The notes: generated by a model from the letters alone, not told the origin. Numbered from the stretch's first letter, positions 36,901 to 45,191 are shown. The stretch: 64,000 nt of DNA from CAVVTR01 sp963751245 (GCA_963751245.1 CAVVTR010000002.1:248001-312000), one strand, 5' to 3'. A program made the numbers and translations.

Positions 36901-37203
36901 TTCATGGGCTCCGTCTACAACACCAAGGTCCAGCCGGGGGTGGAGGAGGACGACATCCACTACCTGGCGACGCTCCACGACCGCGTCTCGGGGCTGATGA
37001 TGATCGGGGCGATGGCCTACGATACCCGGCCGCGGCCGGTGGAGATGAAGGAGATCGAGGCGGTCCACGCCGAGGTCGCGAAGGCCCTCGACGAGTTCTC
37101 CGCGATCCTGAAGACCGACGTGGCGGCGTACAACCAGGCCGCCTCCGCCCAGGGCCTGCCGGTGCTGTTCACAGCGACGGAGCGCTCGGGCGCGGGCAGG
37201 TGA
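33925..37203 (+). CDS. Secreted sortilin/VPS10-type beta-propeller protein (second copy)
   Basis: 1092 residues from ATG 33925 (AAGGAG 8 nt upstream). Signal peptide about 1-30, then propellers with many Asp-boxes (TTDSGNSW, STDGGTTW, TTDGGVTW) across ~45-740, a linker, and a C-terminal beta-sandwich plus helical tail (about 990-1092). Same architecture as 9889-13023, with shared stretches such as IGPTLAGGRVT/LLGPFRGGW and GPNPERG. It differs in a Lys/Glu-rich insert near 810-835. Often annotated as glycosyl hydrolase, but no catalytic site is identifiable; probably a periplasmic or surface binding protein. A strong hairpin follows. Confidence 0.87.
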   Translation: MRANRQGARCAAAGVAVLSLAALAFAGVAHGEKEPADVLAGLKFRAIGPTLAGGRVTAVVGVPGHPETLYVGAAAGGVWKTTDSGNSWTPVFDKQPVASIGAIALAPSNPNVVWVGTGEANIRNDVMTGHGVYVSPDAGQTWRFAGLADAGQIARIVVDPADPGRAFVAVVGHAWGPNPERGVFRTTDGGATWQKVLYVDDTTGCADLIMEPGNPQVLLAAMWQVVRHPWGLDDGGPGSGIYRSTDGGTTWTELHDGLPDKPYGRIALAAAPTEPEHVWALVEAKKGMLWDSEDLGTHWRPVSDNHLLDVRPFYFSHFVVAPDDAKKLFFCSMDLVESDDGGKTAHVIAKDVHVDHHALWIDPKNPGFMVNGNDGGVWSSRDGGKTWRFLDNLPIEQLYQVAVDDAVPYHIAGGLQDNSAWMGPSRNPNGGAMDGTGWFTLNGGDGEYAVPAPSDPTIVYADMQGGWVTRLDTKTGLSRSVRPTVAGGFSPSRPLSEEEYRYNWTSPLAVSAADADEVYLGANVLFKTTDGGVTWTPISPDLTRNDKTKQQLSGGTVNLDLSGAENYDTILSIGLSPVDPKVIWVGTDDGLIQVTRDGGANWSEVASNIKGLKPWGRVYQIDPSPFDPGVCYASVDRHMLDDDRPYVFRTADYGKTWKPISAGLPEDSPVFVVREDPNARGLLFAGTGRGLFYSPDDGATWRALKSNFPPAPVFDLTFQKRHHDLVAATHGRGFLVLDDITPIEQLTSQIEKADLHLFQPPAADFFHVWRNTEYNRASRYEGPNPPNGAVITYWLKDALEPAKQAKGEKEKHGEDGGAAASAKEPVTVVVSDASGTVVRTLHGPGKEGMNRVAWNLRYGPPTKLSREISKAPEPEEGEGRRGGGPLVLPGTYTIAVTAAGRTEKATVEVGPDPRFPFDVSAAKAQLEAALGVRADVSALNVMLNRVQDLEDQLASTRKAVHAGEEQEAGEKVPAEYKDVLDKGAGLDKKLTGFMGSVYNTKVQPGVEEDDIHYLATLHDRVSGLMMIGAMAYDTRPRPVEMKEIEAVHAEVAKALDEFSAILKTDVAAYNQAASAQGLPVLFTATERSGAGR

Positions 37204-37224
37204 TCGGTACCCACGTCCGAGGAT

Positions 37225-37261
37225 GGCCACGGCCCCCGGCGACATCGTGGGGGCCGTGGCC
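37225..37261. terminator. Strong bidirectional hairpin
   Basis: Perfect 13-bp inverted repeat (37225-37237 with 37249-37261, starting GGCCACGG) around an 11-nt loop. It is 21 nt after the propeller stop and 33 nt after the reverse-strand porin stop, in the middle of the convergent gap. Very likely terminates both genes, though without a T-tract. Confidence 0.65.
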
Positions 37262-37294
37262 TACCCGACCGTGACCGGTGGCGCTCGGCGGGCC

Positions 37295-38035
37295 TCAGAG
37301 CTCGAACGGCACCGAGTACGTCAACCCGCCGACGAAGTGGGTCGAGTCGCCCTCGAAGCCGGGACTCTGGACGCTCCCGTCGGTGAAGCCGCTGTACTGG
37401 ACGCCGATCTTGAGCGTTCCAGGCCCGAGCGCGACCGGCCAGTCCAGGCGTACGCCGTAGTCGTTCACATGATCCGCGCGGAGCTCCGGGAAGTAGAAGC
37501 GGGTGTACTCCCTGGTCGCGTGCCCGAAATTGACCGAGAGGACGAGGCCCTCCGAGGTCGGTCCCCGCAACAGGCCCAGGCTCTGGGTGCCGCTGAAGAG
37601 GAGGTAGGTTCCCTCGGCGGCGTTGACGTCACGGACGACGGTGAGCGAGGGGCTGAAGAACGTCTTCCAGGTGACGCCGGCCCAGATCTCCTGGGTGGAC
37701 GGCGCCGCTCCGTGCGGGAACGAGTAGTCGTACGCCGTGAGCGTGAAGCTCACGTGCTCCAGGTCCCAGGTGTAGGCGAGCCAGGAGTCGACCTCGGTGG
37801 GCTCGAGGCGGTGCCCGGCGATGCCGGTCAGGTCGACGTTCGCCCACACTCCGGCCGAGAACCCTCCCTGGGACAGCGTGAAGGACGGCTGCAGGACCGC
37901 CTCGTCGTTGACGACCATGCCTCGCCACAGATAGGCCGACTGGACGGACGCTTCGACGGAGCCGTCCCACGATGCGAGCGCCGGCGCGGCGAGGAGCAGG
38001 ACGCTCACCGTCGCGATCACCGAGACATGGCGCAT
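37295..38035 (-). CDS. TorF-family putative porin (outer-membrane beta-barrel)
   Basis: 246 residues. Signal peptide about 1-22 (ending ALAS). A 12-strand-like pattern of alternating hydrophobic residues starts with SVEASVQSAYLWRGMVVNDEAVLQPSF, the hallmark of TIGR02001/TorF proteins, and ends in a strand finishing PFEL. GGGGAGGAG lies before ATG 38035. It follows amtB by 68 bp on the same strand, so the two probably form an operon for uptake of a small nitrogen compound. A role in ammonium or urea passage is inference from that pairing. Confidence 0.8.
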   Translation of the reverse strand: MRHVSVIATVSVLLLAAPALASWDGSVEASVQSAYLWRGMVVNDEAVLQPSFTLSQGGFSAGVWANVDLTGIAGHRLEPTEVDSWLAYTWDLEHVSFTLTAYDYSFPHGAAPSTQEIWAGVTWKTFFSPSLTVVRDVNAAEGTYLLFSGTQSLGLLRGPTSEGLVLSVNFGHATREYTRFYFPELRADHVNDYGVRLDWPVALGPGTLKIGVQYSGFTDGSVQSPGFEGDSTHFVGGLTYSVPFEL

Positions 38036-38103
38036 GATCTCCTCCCCTGGGGGGCGGCGCCTCTGCGGCGTCCGCCGGCAGAGGCGCCCGTGCTGCGGCC
38101 CCG

Positions 38104-39327
38104 TTACTCTGCCACGTAGGCTTCCTCGCCGTGCAGCGAGGCGTCGAGGCCGAGGAGTTCCTCCGCCTCGCCGACGCGGACCGGCGAGATCCGGTTGATG
38201 AGGGCCAACACCGCATAGGAGAACAGGAACGCGTACGCGCTCGCAAGGGTGACGGCCACGACCTGTTTGCCGAAGAACGACGCGCCGCCGTGGAAGAGGC
38301 CGTCGGCGCCGGCCGGGTTCACCGAGGTCGTCGCGAACAGGCCGAGCATGATGATGCCGAGCACGCCGCCCACGCCGTGCACGCCCCACACGTCGAGGGC
38401 GTCGTCCCACGCCATCCGGTTCTTCAGGGTGATGGCGCCGTAGCACACGACGCCGGACGCGATGCCGATGAGGATGGCGGTCTGCAGGGTGACGTAGCCT
38501 GCGGCCGGCGTGATCGTCGCGAGGCCGGCGATGGAGCCGGTGAGCAGCCCCAGGAACTTCGGCTTCTTCTCGAACACCCAAGCCATGATCAACCAGGTGA
38601 TGGCGGCGAACGAGGCCGCGGTGTCGGTGTTGAGGAAGGCGAGGGACGTGACGCTGTCGACCCGCAGCTCGCTGCCCGCGTTGAAGCCGTACCACCCGAA
38701 CCACAGCAGCCCGGTGCCGAGGGCGACCAGCGGAATGGAGTGGGGGCCCTTCTCCGCGATCTTGCGCTTGCCGACGTAGAACACGGAGGCCAGCGCCGCC
38801 ATCCCGGCGATGGCGTGGACCACGATGCCGCCGGCGAAATCGAGCACGCCCCACTGCTGGAGGATGCCGCCGCCCCAGATCATGTGGACCATCGGGAAGT
38901 ACACGAACAGGAGCCAGGCGGTGAGGAAGATCAGATACGGCACGAACCGGACACGGTTCGTGAAGGCGCCCGTGATGAGGGCCGGGGTGATGATCGCGAA
39001 CATCATCTGGTAGGCGATGAACACGAACAGCGGGATGTTGTTGGTGGGGGAGAACACGTCGCCCGGAGAGATCCCCATCATGAAGGCGTGGTTGAGGTTT
39101 CCGATGACGCCGCCCTCGCCGCCCGAAAAGCACAGCGAGTAGCCGCAGGCGACCCACAGGACGGTGGTCCAGCCCATCGAGACGAAGCTCTGGATCATGA
39201 TTGCCAGGACGTTCCTGCGGCCGACCAGACCACCGTAGAAGAACGCCAGTCCCGGGGTCATGAGCATCACCAGGCTGGTGGCGACCAGCATGAACCCGGT
39301 GTTTCCGGTATCGAACGTTGCGGGCAT
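38104..39327 (-). CDS. amtB: Ammonium transporter
   Basis: 407 residues, about 11 membrane helices. Family signatures: GFMLVATSLVMLMTPGLAFFYGGLV at the start, DFAGGIVVHAIAGMAAL in the middle and GVHGVGGVLGIIMLG with the second pore His near 320. The first pore His is in the DFAGGIVVH segment. AGGAGG precedes ATG 39327. It transports ammonium/ammonia across the inner membrane. No glnK (PII) gene is beside it, which is unusual; a two-component system lies upstream instead, with repeated motifs between. Confidence 0.92.
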   Translation of the reverse strand: MPATFDTGNTGFMLVATSLVMLMTPGLAFFYGGLVGRRNVLAIMIQSFVSMGWTTVLWVACGYSLCFSGGEGGVIGNLNHAFMMGISPGDVFSPTNNIPLFVFIAYQMMFAIITPALITGAFTNRVRFVPYLIFLTAWLLFVYFPMVHMIWGGGILQQWGVLDFAGGIVVHAIAGMAALASVFYVGKRKIAEKGPHSIPLVALGTGLLWFGWYGFNAGSELRVDSVTSLAFLNTDTAASFAAITWLIMAWVFEKKPKFLGLLTGSIAGLATITPAAGYVTLQTAILIGIASGVVCYGAITLKNRMAWDDALDVWGVHGVGGVLGIIMLGLFATTSVNPAGADGLFHGGASFFGKQVVAVTLASAYAFLFSYAVLALINRISPVRVGEAEELLGLDASLHGEEAYVAE

Positions 39328-39364
39328 CCGCGTCCCCTCCTCCTGGCACCGGCGGTGGCCGGTC

Positions 39365-39445
39365 CCTGAGTGGAGACTACCGGCCCCGCTTCCCGGGCCG
39401 CATCGGGGATGCCCCTGAGATGGGGCCTCCAAGAACCTGAGACGG
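39365..39445 (-). repeat. Three CCTGAG-YGG direct repeats upstream of amtB
   Basis: CCTGAGTGG (39365-39373), CCTGAGATGG (39414-39423) and CCTGAGACGG (39436-39445) on the forward strand. The last two are 22 bp apart, two helical turns. They occupy the amtB upstream region and could bind a response regulator. The second also forms a short GCCCC/GGGGC stem. Confidence 0.4.
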
Positions 39446-39446
39446 T

Positions 39447-39465
39447 CCAGGGATAATTACCCTGG
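39447..39465. promoter_or_regulatory. CCAGGG-ATAATTA-CCCTGG palindrome
   Basis: Six-bp arms (39447-39452, 39460-39465) around an AT-only 7-nt centre, 6 nt beyond the response-regulator stop and 120 bp upstream of amtB. It stands out in GC-rich DNA. It could be an operator for amtB or the terminator of the two-component operon. Confidence 0.4.
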
Positions 39466-39470
39466 TCGAG

Positions 39471-40118
39471 TCACAGGCTCGTAAGGCCCTCGCGGACGGC
39501 GTACTTGGTCAGCTCGGCGACGCTGTGAATGTCGAGCTTGTCCATCACCTGCTGGCGGTGGGTCTCGATGGTCTTGACGCTCACGCCGAGCCGGGCGGCG
39601 ATGGACTTGCTGGGCAGACCCTCGGCCAGCAGCTGGAGGACCTCGCGTTCCCGGGGGGTGAGCAGGTCGAAGGCCGTCCCGGTGTCGTGCGGCAGGCCGG
39701 CCACGTACTCCTTCAGGACCATGTCGGTGATGGCGGGGGAGAGGTACGAGGCGTGTGCCAGGACGCTCTCGATGGCGTGGATGAGCTCGTCGAACGCCGA
39801 GTCCTTGAGCAGGTACCCGCACGCCCCGGCCTTGAGCACCTCGATGACGTACCGCCGTTCCGCGTGCATGGAGAGGACGAGCACGCGCACCCCCGGCCGC
39901 GCCGCGACGATGCGGCGGGTCGCCTCGATGCCGTTCAGCCTCGGCATGGTGACGTCGAGGATCACGACCGAGGGTTCGAGCTCCCCGGCGAGCCGTACCG
40001 CCTCGATGCCGTCGGCCGCCTCGCCGACGACCTCGAAATCGGTCCGTTTCTCCAGGAGGTCTCTCAGGCCTTCGCGGACGATCCGGTGGTCATCGGCCAG
40101 CAGGATGCGGACGGTCAT
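39471..40118 (-). CDS. NarL/LuxR-type response regulator
   Basis: 215 residues. Receiver domain with phospho-acceptor Asp55 (VVILDVTMPR), acidic Asp9/Asp10 and Lys105 (YLLKDS); LuxR helix-turn-helix at about 150-210 (LTPREREVLQLLAEGL then SVKTIETHRQQVMDKL). Its start overlaps the last 29 bp of the upstream histidine-kinase gene, so the pair is translationally linked. It lies just upstream of amtB on the same strand, making amtB a candidate target. A DNA-binding transcription activator by family. Confidence 0.93.
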   Translation of the reverse strand: MTVRILLADDHRIVREGLRDLLEKRTDFEVVGEAADGIEAVRLAGELEPSVVILDVTMPRLNGIEATRRIVAARPGVRVLVLSMHAERRYVIEVLKAGACGYLLKDSAFDELIHAIESVLAHASYLSPAITDMVLKEYVAGLPHDTGTAFDLLTPREREVLQLLAEGLPSKSIAARLGVSVKTIETHRQQVMDKLDIHSVAELTKYAVREGLTSL

Positions 40119-41331
40119 GGTTGAGTTCTCCAGGTGAGGCGACGTGGAGCGGGAGGCCGAGATCGATGCGGACGCCCTGCCCGGCCGTGGACTCGACGCA
40201 CAGGCGGCCTCCGAGATACGTGCACCGCTCGCGGATGTTGAAGAGGCCGAACGCGTCGGTGCGCAGGCCTGGATCGTCCACGGCCGCCGGATCGAAGCCG
40301 ACGCCGTCGTCCCGGTAGCTGACGCAGAGACGCCCGGGTTCCGAACGGACGTGGATGGCCACGTGGTGCGCGTGGGCGTGCTTGGCGGTGTTGGTCAGGA
40401 GCTCGCGGACCGCCTTGAACGCCACGAGCTGCACGATCTCGTCGGCCGGTTCGAGCTCGCCGGAGAGGACGGCCACCGCGACGTCGTGCTTGCGCTCGAA
40501 CTGCTCGCCCAGCCACTGGAGGGCCGGAAGCAGGCCGAGCTCGTAGAGGATCGGCGGGCTGATCTCGACGGTGAGGGTGCGGGTGGTGCGGATCGTCTGG
40601 TCGAGGAGCGACCGCATTTCCTCGAGGGCGCGTTCGTAGCCGGAGAACGCGGCGCTGCGCTGGACCTCGACGAGCTTGATCTTGATGGTGGCGAGCGCCT
40701 GGCCGATCTGGTCGTGGAGGTCGGAGGCGATGGCACGGCGCTCTGCCTCCTCCGCCCGGGAAAGCTCCGCCGCCAGGGACCGGATGCGCTCCTCGCTGCG
40801 CGCGCGGCGGGCGATCTCCGCCTCGAGCGCCGCGTTCACCCTGACGAGCTCCGCAGTCCGTTGTCCGACCCGGAGCTCGAGCTCGTCGTGGGCCTCCTGG
40901 AGGGCCACCCGCGCTTCCTTGCGCTCGAGGTACGAACGCAGCATTTCGGCGAGAGAGTCGATGAGGCTTCGCTCCTCGGCGAGGAACGGTCCCTCCGCGG
41001 CCTCGGGCGCCGCCTCGAGGTAGCAGACCTCGATGAACCCCCGGCGGCCTGAGGCCGTCGCAAAGGCCGCACGTTGCCGCCACGGCGTCGCGGCGAACCC
41101 CGGGGTCGCCCGCTCGTCGCCGTCGAAGGCGATGCGTCCGCAGGCCATCTCGGGGAACTGCCAGGCCGCCGGCAACAGTGCGGCGATCTCCGCGAGCTGC
41201 TCGGTGACGGGCCGGCCGTCGTCCTGCAGGACGCGGGCCGCGCTGTGCAGCGCCGTGAGCTCTTTGACCCGCTCCTGCAGGTCGTGGAGCACGTTTCCGC
41301 GGACGTTCGCGACGACCGGCTCATTCCCCAT
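40090..41331 (-). CDS. NarX-type histidine kinase (GAF plus HisKA_3)
   Basis: 413 residues, no membrane helices, so cytoplasmic. A GAF-like sensor occupies about 15-135 and a coiled coil 140-195. HisKA_3 has ASDLHDQIGQ with phospho-His206, and the ATPase part has ELLTNTAKHAHA (N box) and DDGVGFD (G1). ATG 41331. It phosphorylates the NarL-type regulator, whose gene starts inside this one's 3' end (29-bp overlap). A cysteine in FPEMACGR and one in EVCYL lie within the sensor, possibly redox- or ligand-sensing. A possible -10 (TACGAT) lies at 41427-41432. Confidence 0.9.
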   Translation of the reverse strand: MGNEPVVANVRGNVLHDLQERVKELTALHSAARVLQDDGRPVTEQLAEIAALLPAAWQFPEMACGRIAFDGDERATPGFAATPWRQRAAFATASGRRGFIEVCYLEAAPEAAEGPFLAEERSLIDSLAEMLRSYLERKEARVALQEAHDELELRVGQRTAELVRVNAALEAEIARRARSEERIRSLAAELSRAEEAERRAIASDLHDQIGQALATIKIKLVEVQRSAAFSGYERALEEMRSLLDQTIRTTRTLTVEISPPILYELGLLPALQWLGEQFERKHDVAVAVLSGELEPADEIVQLVAFKAVRELLTNTAKHAHAHHVAIHVRSEPGRLCVSYRDDGVGFDPAAVDDPGLRTDAFGLFNIRERCTYLGGRLCVESTAGQGVRIDLGLPLHVASPGELNHDRPHPAGR

Positions 41332-41701
41332 GCCGGGCTCCTCGCCGCGTGCCGCGTACGGTCGGTGCCAATGGCCTTGGGAGTCGCATGGGCCCGCCCT
41401 CCGCCCCGGCCGCGGCCGGGGACATGATCGTAGCGCACCCGGGCGAGCAGGGCACCGTGCGCAGCACCTGCGGCGCGGCGCTGCGGAGAGCCCGGTGCCC
41501 GGAGCTCCCCCTGGTTCGGGTGTGGCGGCCGGCTGCCCGACCGTCGCGGTCCGGGGCCCCTCGTGCCCGGGGTCGGGAGGCATGGGCGCCAGCCGGAGCG
41601 TGTTACGGCTTCAGGAGCGCCGGGTGAGAGCGCGACGCGTCCCGAGGCCGACCCCCCGGGCCGCGTGTCGCCTGTGAGCGCCGGCGCGGAGGGAGAAAGG
41701 C
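41332..41701. other. Intergenic region, divergent promoters
   Basis: About 370 bp between the histidine kinase (reverse) and the aldo-keto reductase (forward). It contains a TACGAT box on the reverse strand at 41427-41432, about 90 nt from the kinase start. A GGAGGGAG ribosome site for the reductase is at its right end. No gene recognised. Confidence 0.4.
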
Positions 41702-42703
41702 ATGGAGTACACGCGACTGGGAGACACGGGGCTCGAGGTCTCGCGCATCTGCCTCGGCTGCATGAGCTACGGCGATCCCGCCGCCACGGTGGAGGGATCG
41801 AACCTGCGCTGGGAGTGGGCCCTCGACGAGGACGCGGCGCGGCCGTTTTTCAAGCGGGCCCTCGAGCTGGGTATCAATTTCTTCGACACCGCCAACGTCT
41901 ACTCGTACGGGGCGAGCGAGGAGATCACCGGCCGGGCGCTGGCCGACTTCGCGCGGCGCGAGGAGGTCGTGATCGCCACCAAGGTGTGGGGACGGATGCG
42001 CCCCGGCCCCAACGGCGGCGGCCTGTCGCGCAAGGCGATCCTGCACGAGATCGACGCGAGCCTGAAGCGGCTGGGCACCGACTACGTCGACCTCTACCAG
42101 ATCCACCGCTGGGATCCTGAGACGCCCATCGAGGAGACCATGGAGGCGCTCCACGACGTCGTGCGGGCCGGCAAGGCGAGGTACATCGGCGCGTCCTCCA
42201 TGTACGCGTGGCAGTTCGCCAAGGCGCAGCACGTCGCGGAGCGGCACGGGTGGACGCGCTTCGTGTCGATGCAGAATCACTACAACCTCCTCTACCGCGA
42301 GGAGGAGCGCGAGATGGTCCCGCTGTGCCTCGACCAGGGCGTCGGGCTGATCCCGTGGAGCCCGCTGGCGCGCGGCTATCTGGCGCGCCCGCCGCAGGTG
42401 AGGGGGACGAAGCGCTCGGAGACGGACCGCTTCGGGAAGACCCTCTACGCGGCCATGGGCGACGCGGATGGGCGCGTCATCGCCGCGGTGGACGCGGTGG
42501 CGTCGAAGCGGGGCCTTCCCCACGCCAAGGTTGCCATGGCCTGGCTGCTGTCGAGACCCGGCGTGACGGCCCCCATCGTGGGAGCCACCCGGATCGAGCA
42601 CCTCGAGCAGGCGGCGGGCGCCGTCGACGTGAAGCTCACCGCGGAAGATGCCGCCGCCCTGGAGGAGCCCTACGTGCCCCACGGCATCGAGGGGCACAGC
42701 TGA
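41702..42703 (+). CDS. Aldo/keto reductase
   Basis: 333 residues, TIM barrel. Catalytic tetrad visible as Asp62, Tyr67 (FFDTANVYSYG), Lys94 (IATKVWG) and His135 (YQIHRWD). NADPH site includes IVGATRIEHLEQA near 296-308. GGAGGGAG is before ATG 41702. Resembles the YajO/voltage-gated-channel beta-subunit group (AKR). Reduces aldehydes or ketones; substrate not known. Convergent with the YdeI gene. Confidence 0.92.
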   Translation: MEYTRLGDTGLEVSRICLGCMSYGDPAATVEGSNLRWEWALDEDAARPFFKRALELGINFFDTANVYSYGASEEITGRALADFARREEVVIATKVWGRMRPGPNGGGLSRKAILHEIDASLKRLGTDYVDLYQIHRWDPETPIEETMEALHDVVRAGKARYIGASSMYAWQFAKAQHVAERHGWTRFVSMQNHYNLLYREEEREMVPLCLDQGVGLIPWSPLARGYLARPPQVRGTKRSETDRFGKTLYAAMGDADGRVIAAVDAVASKRGLPHAKVAMAWLLSRPGVTAPIVGATRIEHLEQAAGAVDVKLTAEDAAALEEPYVPHGIEGHS

Positions 42704-42724
42704 GACCGGCCCGGCCCGGCGGCG

Positions 42725-43318
42725 TCAGCGGGGCGGTTTCGTCACCGTGAGCTCGGGCAGAGTCTCACCTCGGGCCGAGAACGCGATGAGCTTTTCCAGC
42801 CGACTCAGCCGGGTCGTCTCCCGCTTCGCGCTCACGATCCACCAGAAGATCGCCTTCCGGCGCGATGGAGGCTGCGCCTGGAAGAACGCCCACGCTGCCT
42901 CGTTCCGCTTCAGGATGGCGGCATACGGTTCCGGCAGGTCGGCGCTGCGCTGCTCGTAGGAGTAGATCCCCGACCGGTTCTCGCGCCTGGCCTCGTAGGC
43001 TTCGATCCCCGCCGGCTGCAGGCGTCCCTCCGCCGCGAGCGCCTCGGCCCGATCGATGTTGACGCGGCTCCAGACGCTCCCGGGCCTCCGGGGCGAGAAG
43101 CGGATGGTGTAGCTGTCGTCGTCCAGCCTCTTGCGGACACCGTCGATCCAGCCGAAGCACAGAGCCTCGTCCACCGACTCCGGCCAGGTCACGCTGGGCC
43201 TGCCGGAGCCCTTCTTTCGGAAGCCGACCCACAGCTCCTTCGCGTTGTCGTGGTTCGCTTCCAGCCACCGCCGGAACTCTGCCGGCGTTGTGAAGAAGAG
43301 GGGCTCGGGTGCCGTCAT
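42725..43318 (-). CDS. YdeI/OmpD-associated family protein
   Basis: 197 residues. Conserved blocks: LWVGFRKKGSGRPSVTWPESVDEALCFGWIDG near 29-60 (shown only to identify the family region), the FSPRRPGSVWS loop and a helical C-terminus. Cytoplasmic. Members are small proteins of unknown biochemistry, some linked to peptide resistance. ATG 43318. Confidence 0.85.
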   Translation of the reverse strand: MTAPEPLFFTTPAEFRRWLEANHDNAKELWVGFRKKGSGRPSVTWPESVDEALCFGWIDGVRKRLDDDSYTIRFSPRRPGSVWSRVNIDRAEALAAEGRLQPAGIEAYEARRENRSGIYSYEQRSADLPEPYAAILKRNEAAWAFFQAQPPSRRKAIFWWIVSAKRETTRLSRLEKLIAFSARGETLPELTVTKPPR

Positions 43319-43406
43319 CGGGAGGCTCCGGGGCCGTGGTACGAGAGGGAAGCACGACGCCCGCGGCCGCTCCCTGCGAGGCGGCCCCTGCTCGGTGACG
43401 CGACGC

Positions 43407-45191
43407 TCACGGGGCCTCCTGCCCGGCGACCCAGCGCTCCACGACCTCGCTGAGCACGCTCAGCGGGATGGAGCCGTTCTCGAGCACCAGGCTGTCGAAA
43501 GCGCGGATGTCGAAGCGCGAACCGAGCTTCCGCTCGGCCTCGGCGCGCAGCTTCTGGATGCGCACCTCGCCCACCATGTAGGACACCGCCTGGCCGGGCC
43601 AGGCGATGTAGCGGTCGACCTCGGTCGAGATGTTCTGCTCGCTGAGCGCCGTGTTGTCCTCGAAGTACTTCACGGCCCGCTCGCGCGACCAGCCGAAGGC
43701 GTGGATTCCCGTGTCCACGACCAGCCGGACGGCGCGCCACATCTGGTAGTCGAGGTAGCCGAAGCGGGAGTAGGCGTCGTCGTAGAGGCCCATCGCGTCG
43801 CACAGCGTCTCCGAGTACAGCGCCCAGCCCTCGCCGAAGGCGTCGTAGTAGTCGAAGCGCCGGAACTGCGGGACGTTCTCGAGCTCCATCGCAATGGGGA
43901 TCTGCAGCTGGTGGCCGGGGCGGGCCTCGTGGCAGGTGAGCACCTGGATCTCGTACTTCGGCCGTGACTCCGGCTTGTAGAGGTTGACGTCCATGGAGCC
44001 GGCGACGGTGCCGTCGCCCGCGGGAGGTACGGAGTAGGCGGGGTAGGTGTCGGGCGCCAGCGCGTCCGGGATCTTGCGCACGCCGTACGGCACGCGGGGG
44101 AGCTTTGAAGTGAGGAAGAACTCGACAAGGTGCGGATCGACGCGCTTGGCCGCCGCGCGGTAGGCCTCGAGCAGGTCCGCGGGTTTGGTGTAGTAGAAGC
44201 GCGGCTCGGTGCGCAGGAAGTGCAGGAAGTCGTGGTAGCTCCCCTTGAAGTGGAGCTCGTCGAAGATCTTCCTCATCTGCGCGTGGATCTCCGCCACCTT
44301 CTCGAGCCCCAGGGCGTGCACCTGCTCGGGGGTCATGTCCGTCGTGGTGGCGACGCGGACGAGGTGGGCGTAGTACGCCTTGCCGTCGGGCAGCGCGCTC
44401 GCCCCGATCGTCTCGCGGCAGTGCGGCAGGTAGCGGTTCTCGAAGAAGGCCAGAAGCCGCTCGAACGCCGGCGTCACCACGTCCGTGATCGCCTTGGCGG
44501 CCTGGGCGCGCAGCTCAGCCTGCTTCGCGGCGGGGATCGTGCCGGGCATCGTCTCGAAGGGGCCGTAGAAGCCGCTCTTGGCGGGATCGGAGACGATCTG
44601 CGCGGCGATCTGGCGCGGAATGCGGTCCATCACGACCCGGGGCTGCGTGCGGTCCTCGCGGACGCCCTCGTCGAGCAGCGCGACGACCTGGTCCACGTGC
44701 GTGCCGAAGCGCTGGAGGCGCGTGATCCAGTTGGCGTAGTCCTCTTCCGTCTTGAACGGCATGCTCCTCGCTACCGTGAACTCGGTCTGGACGCCGCCGA
44801 GCTGGTTGAGGGGGAACAGGTACTCGTGGAAGCCGTCGCTCGCCACCCGCTCCTCGTAGCGGTACTTGAAGAGGTCGGAGTCGAGCCGGTCTTCCGCGTC
44901 GAGGTCGGCCCGCGGGATCGCCGCGAGCCGCTGCAGCGTCCGCACGTCTTCCTCGTGGCGCGCCGCAATGGCCTCCAGGCTCATGTCGGGCCACCGGTCG
45001 TCGTAGGTGTGGACGCCATCGTAGGACGCCTCGACCGGGTTCTCGCGCATCTCGCGCGCCCAGGCGGCGTCGAACAGCGCGTGCAGCGCCGCGGCCGCGT
45101 CAGCAGGCGCCGCCGCCGCGCTCGCCGGCACGCTCGCCGCCACCAGCGCCGCGATCACAAGTCCGGCCCGCCCACGGGAAAGCTTGGCCAT
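43407..45191 (-). CDS. Secreted DUF885 metallopeptidase-like protein
   Basis: 594 residues. Signal peptide about 1-28. The zinc motif HEARPGH is at 421-427 and the downstream EGWALYSE (about 454-461) gives the third ligand Glu, as in gluzincin-like DUF885 proteins. Helical throughout. Likely a periplasmic carboxypeptidase-type enzyme; the substrate is not established for the family. ATG 45191. Confidence 0.88.
   Translation of the reverse strand: MAKLSRGRAGLVIAALVAASVPASAAAAPADAAAALHALFDAAWAREMRENPVEASYDGVHTYDDRWPDMSLEAIAARHEEDVRTLQRLAAIPRADLDAEDRLDSDLFKYRYEERVASDGFHEYLFPLNQLGGVQTEFTVARSMPFKTEEDYANWITRLQRFGTHVDQVVALLDEGVREDRTQPRVVMDRIPRQIAAQIVSDPAKSGFYGPFETMPGTIPAAKQAELRAQAAKAITDVVTPAFERLLAFFENRYLPHCRETIGASALPDGKAYYAHLVRVATTTDMTPEQVHALGLEKVAEIHAQMRKIFDELHFKGSYHDFLHFLRTEPRFYYTKPADLLEAYRAAAKRVDPHLVEFFLTSKLPRVPYGVRKIPDALAPDTYPAYSVPPAGDGTVAGSMDVNLYKPESRPKYEIQVLTCHEARPGHQLQIPIAMELENVPQFRRFDYYDAFGEGWALYSETLCDAMGLYDDAYSRFGYLDYQMWRAVRLVVDTGIHAFGWSRERAVKYFEDNTALSEQNISTEVDRYIAWPGQAVSYMVGEVRIQKLRAEAERKLGSRFDIRAFDSLVLENGSIPLSVLSEVVERWVAGQEAP

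Noticed and set aside
39447..39465. NarL 7-2-7 heptamer pair
   Set aside because: The TACCC-like half sites point outward and the spacing is wrong for a 7-2-7 site.
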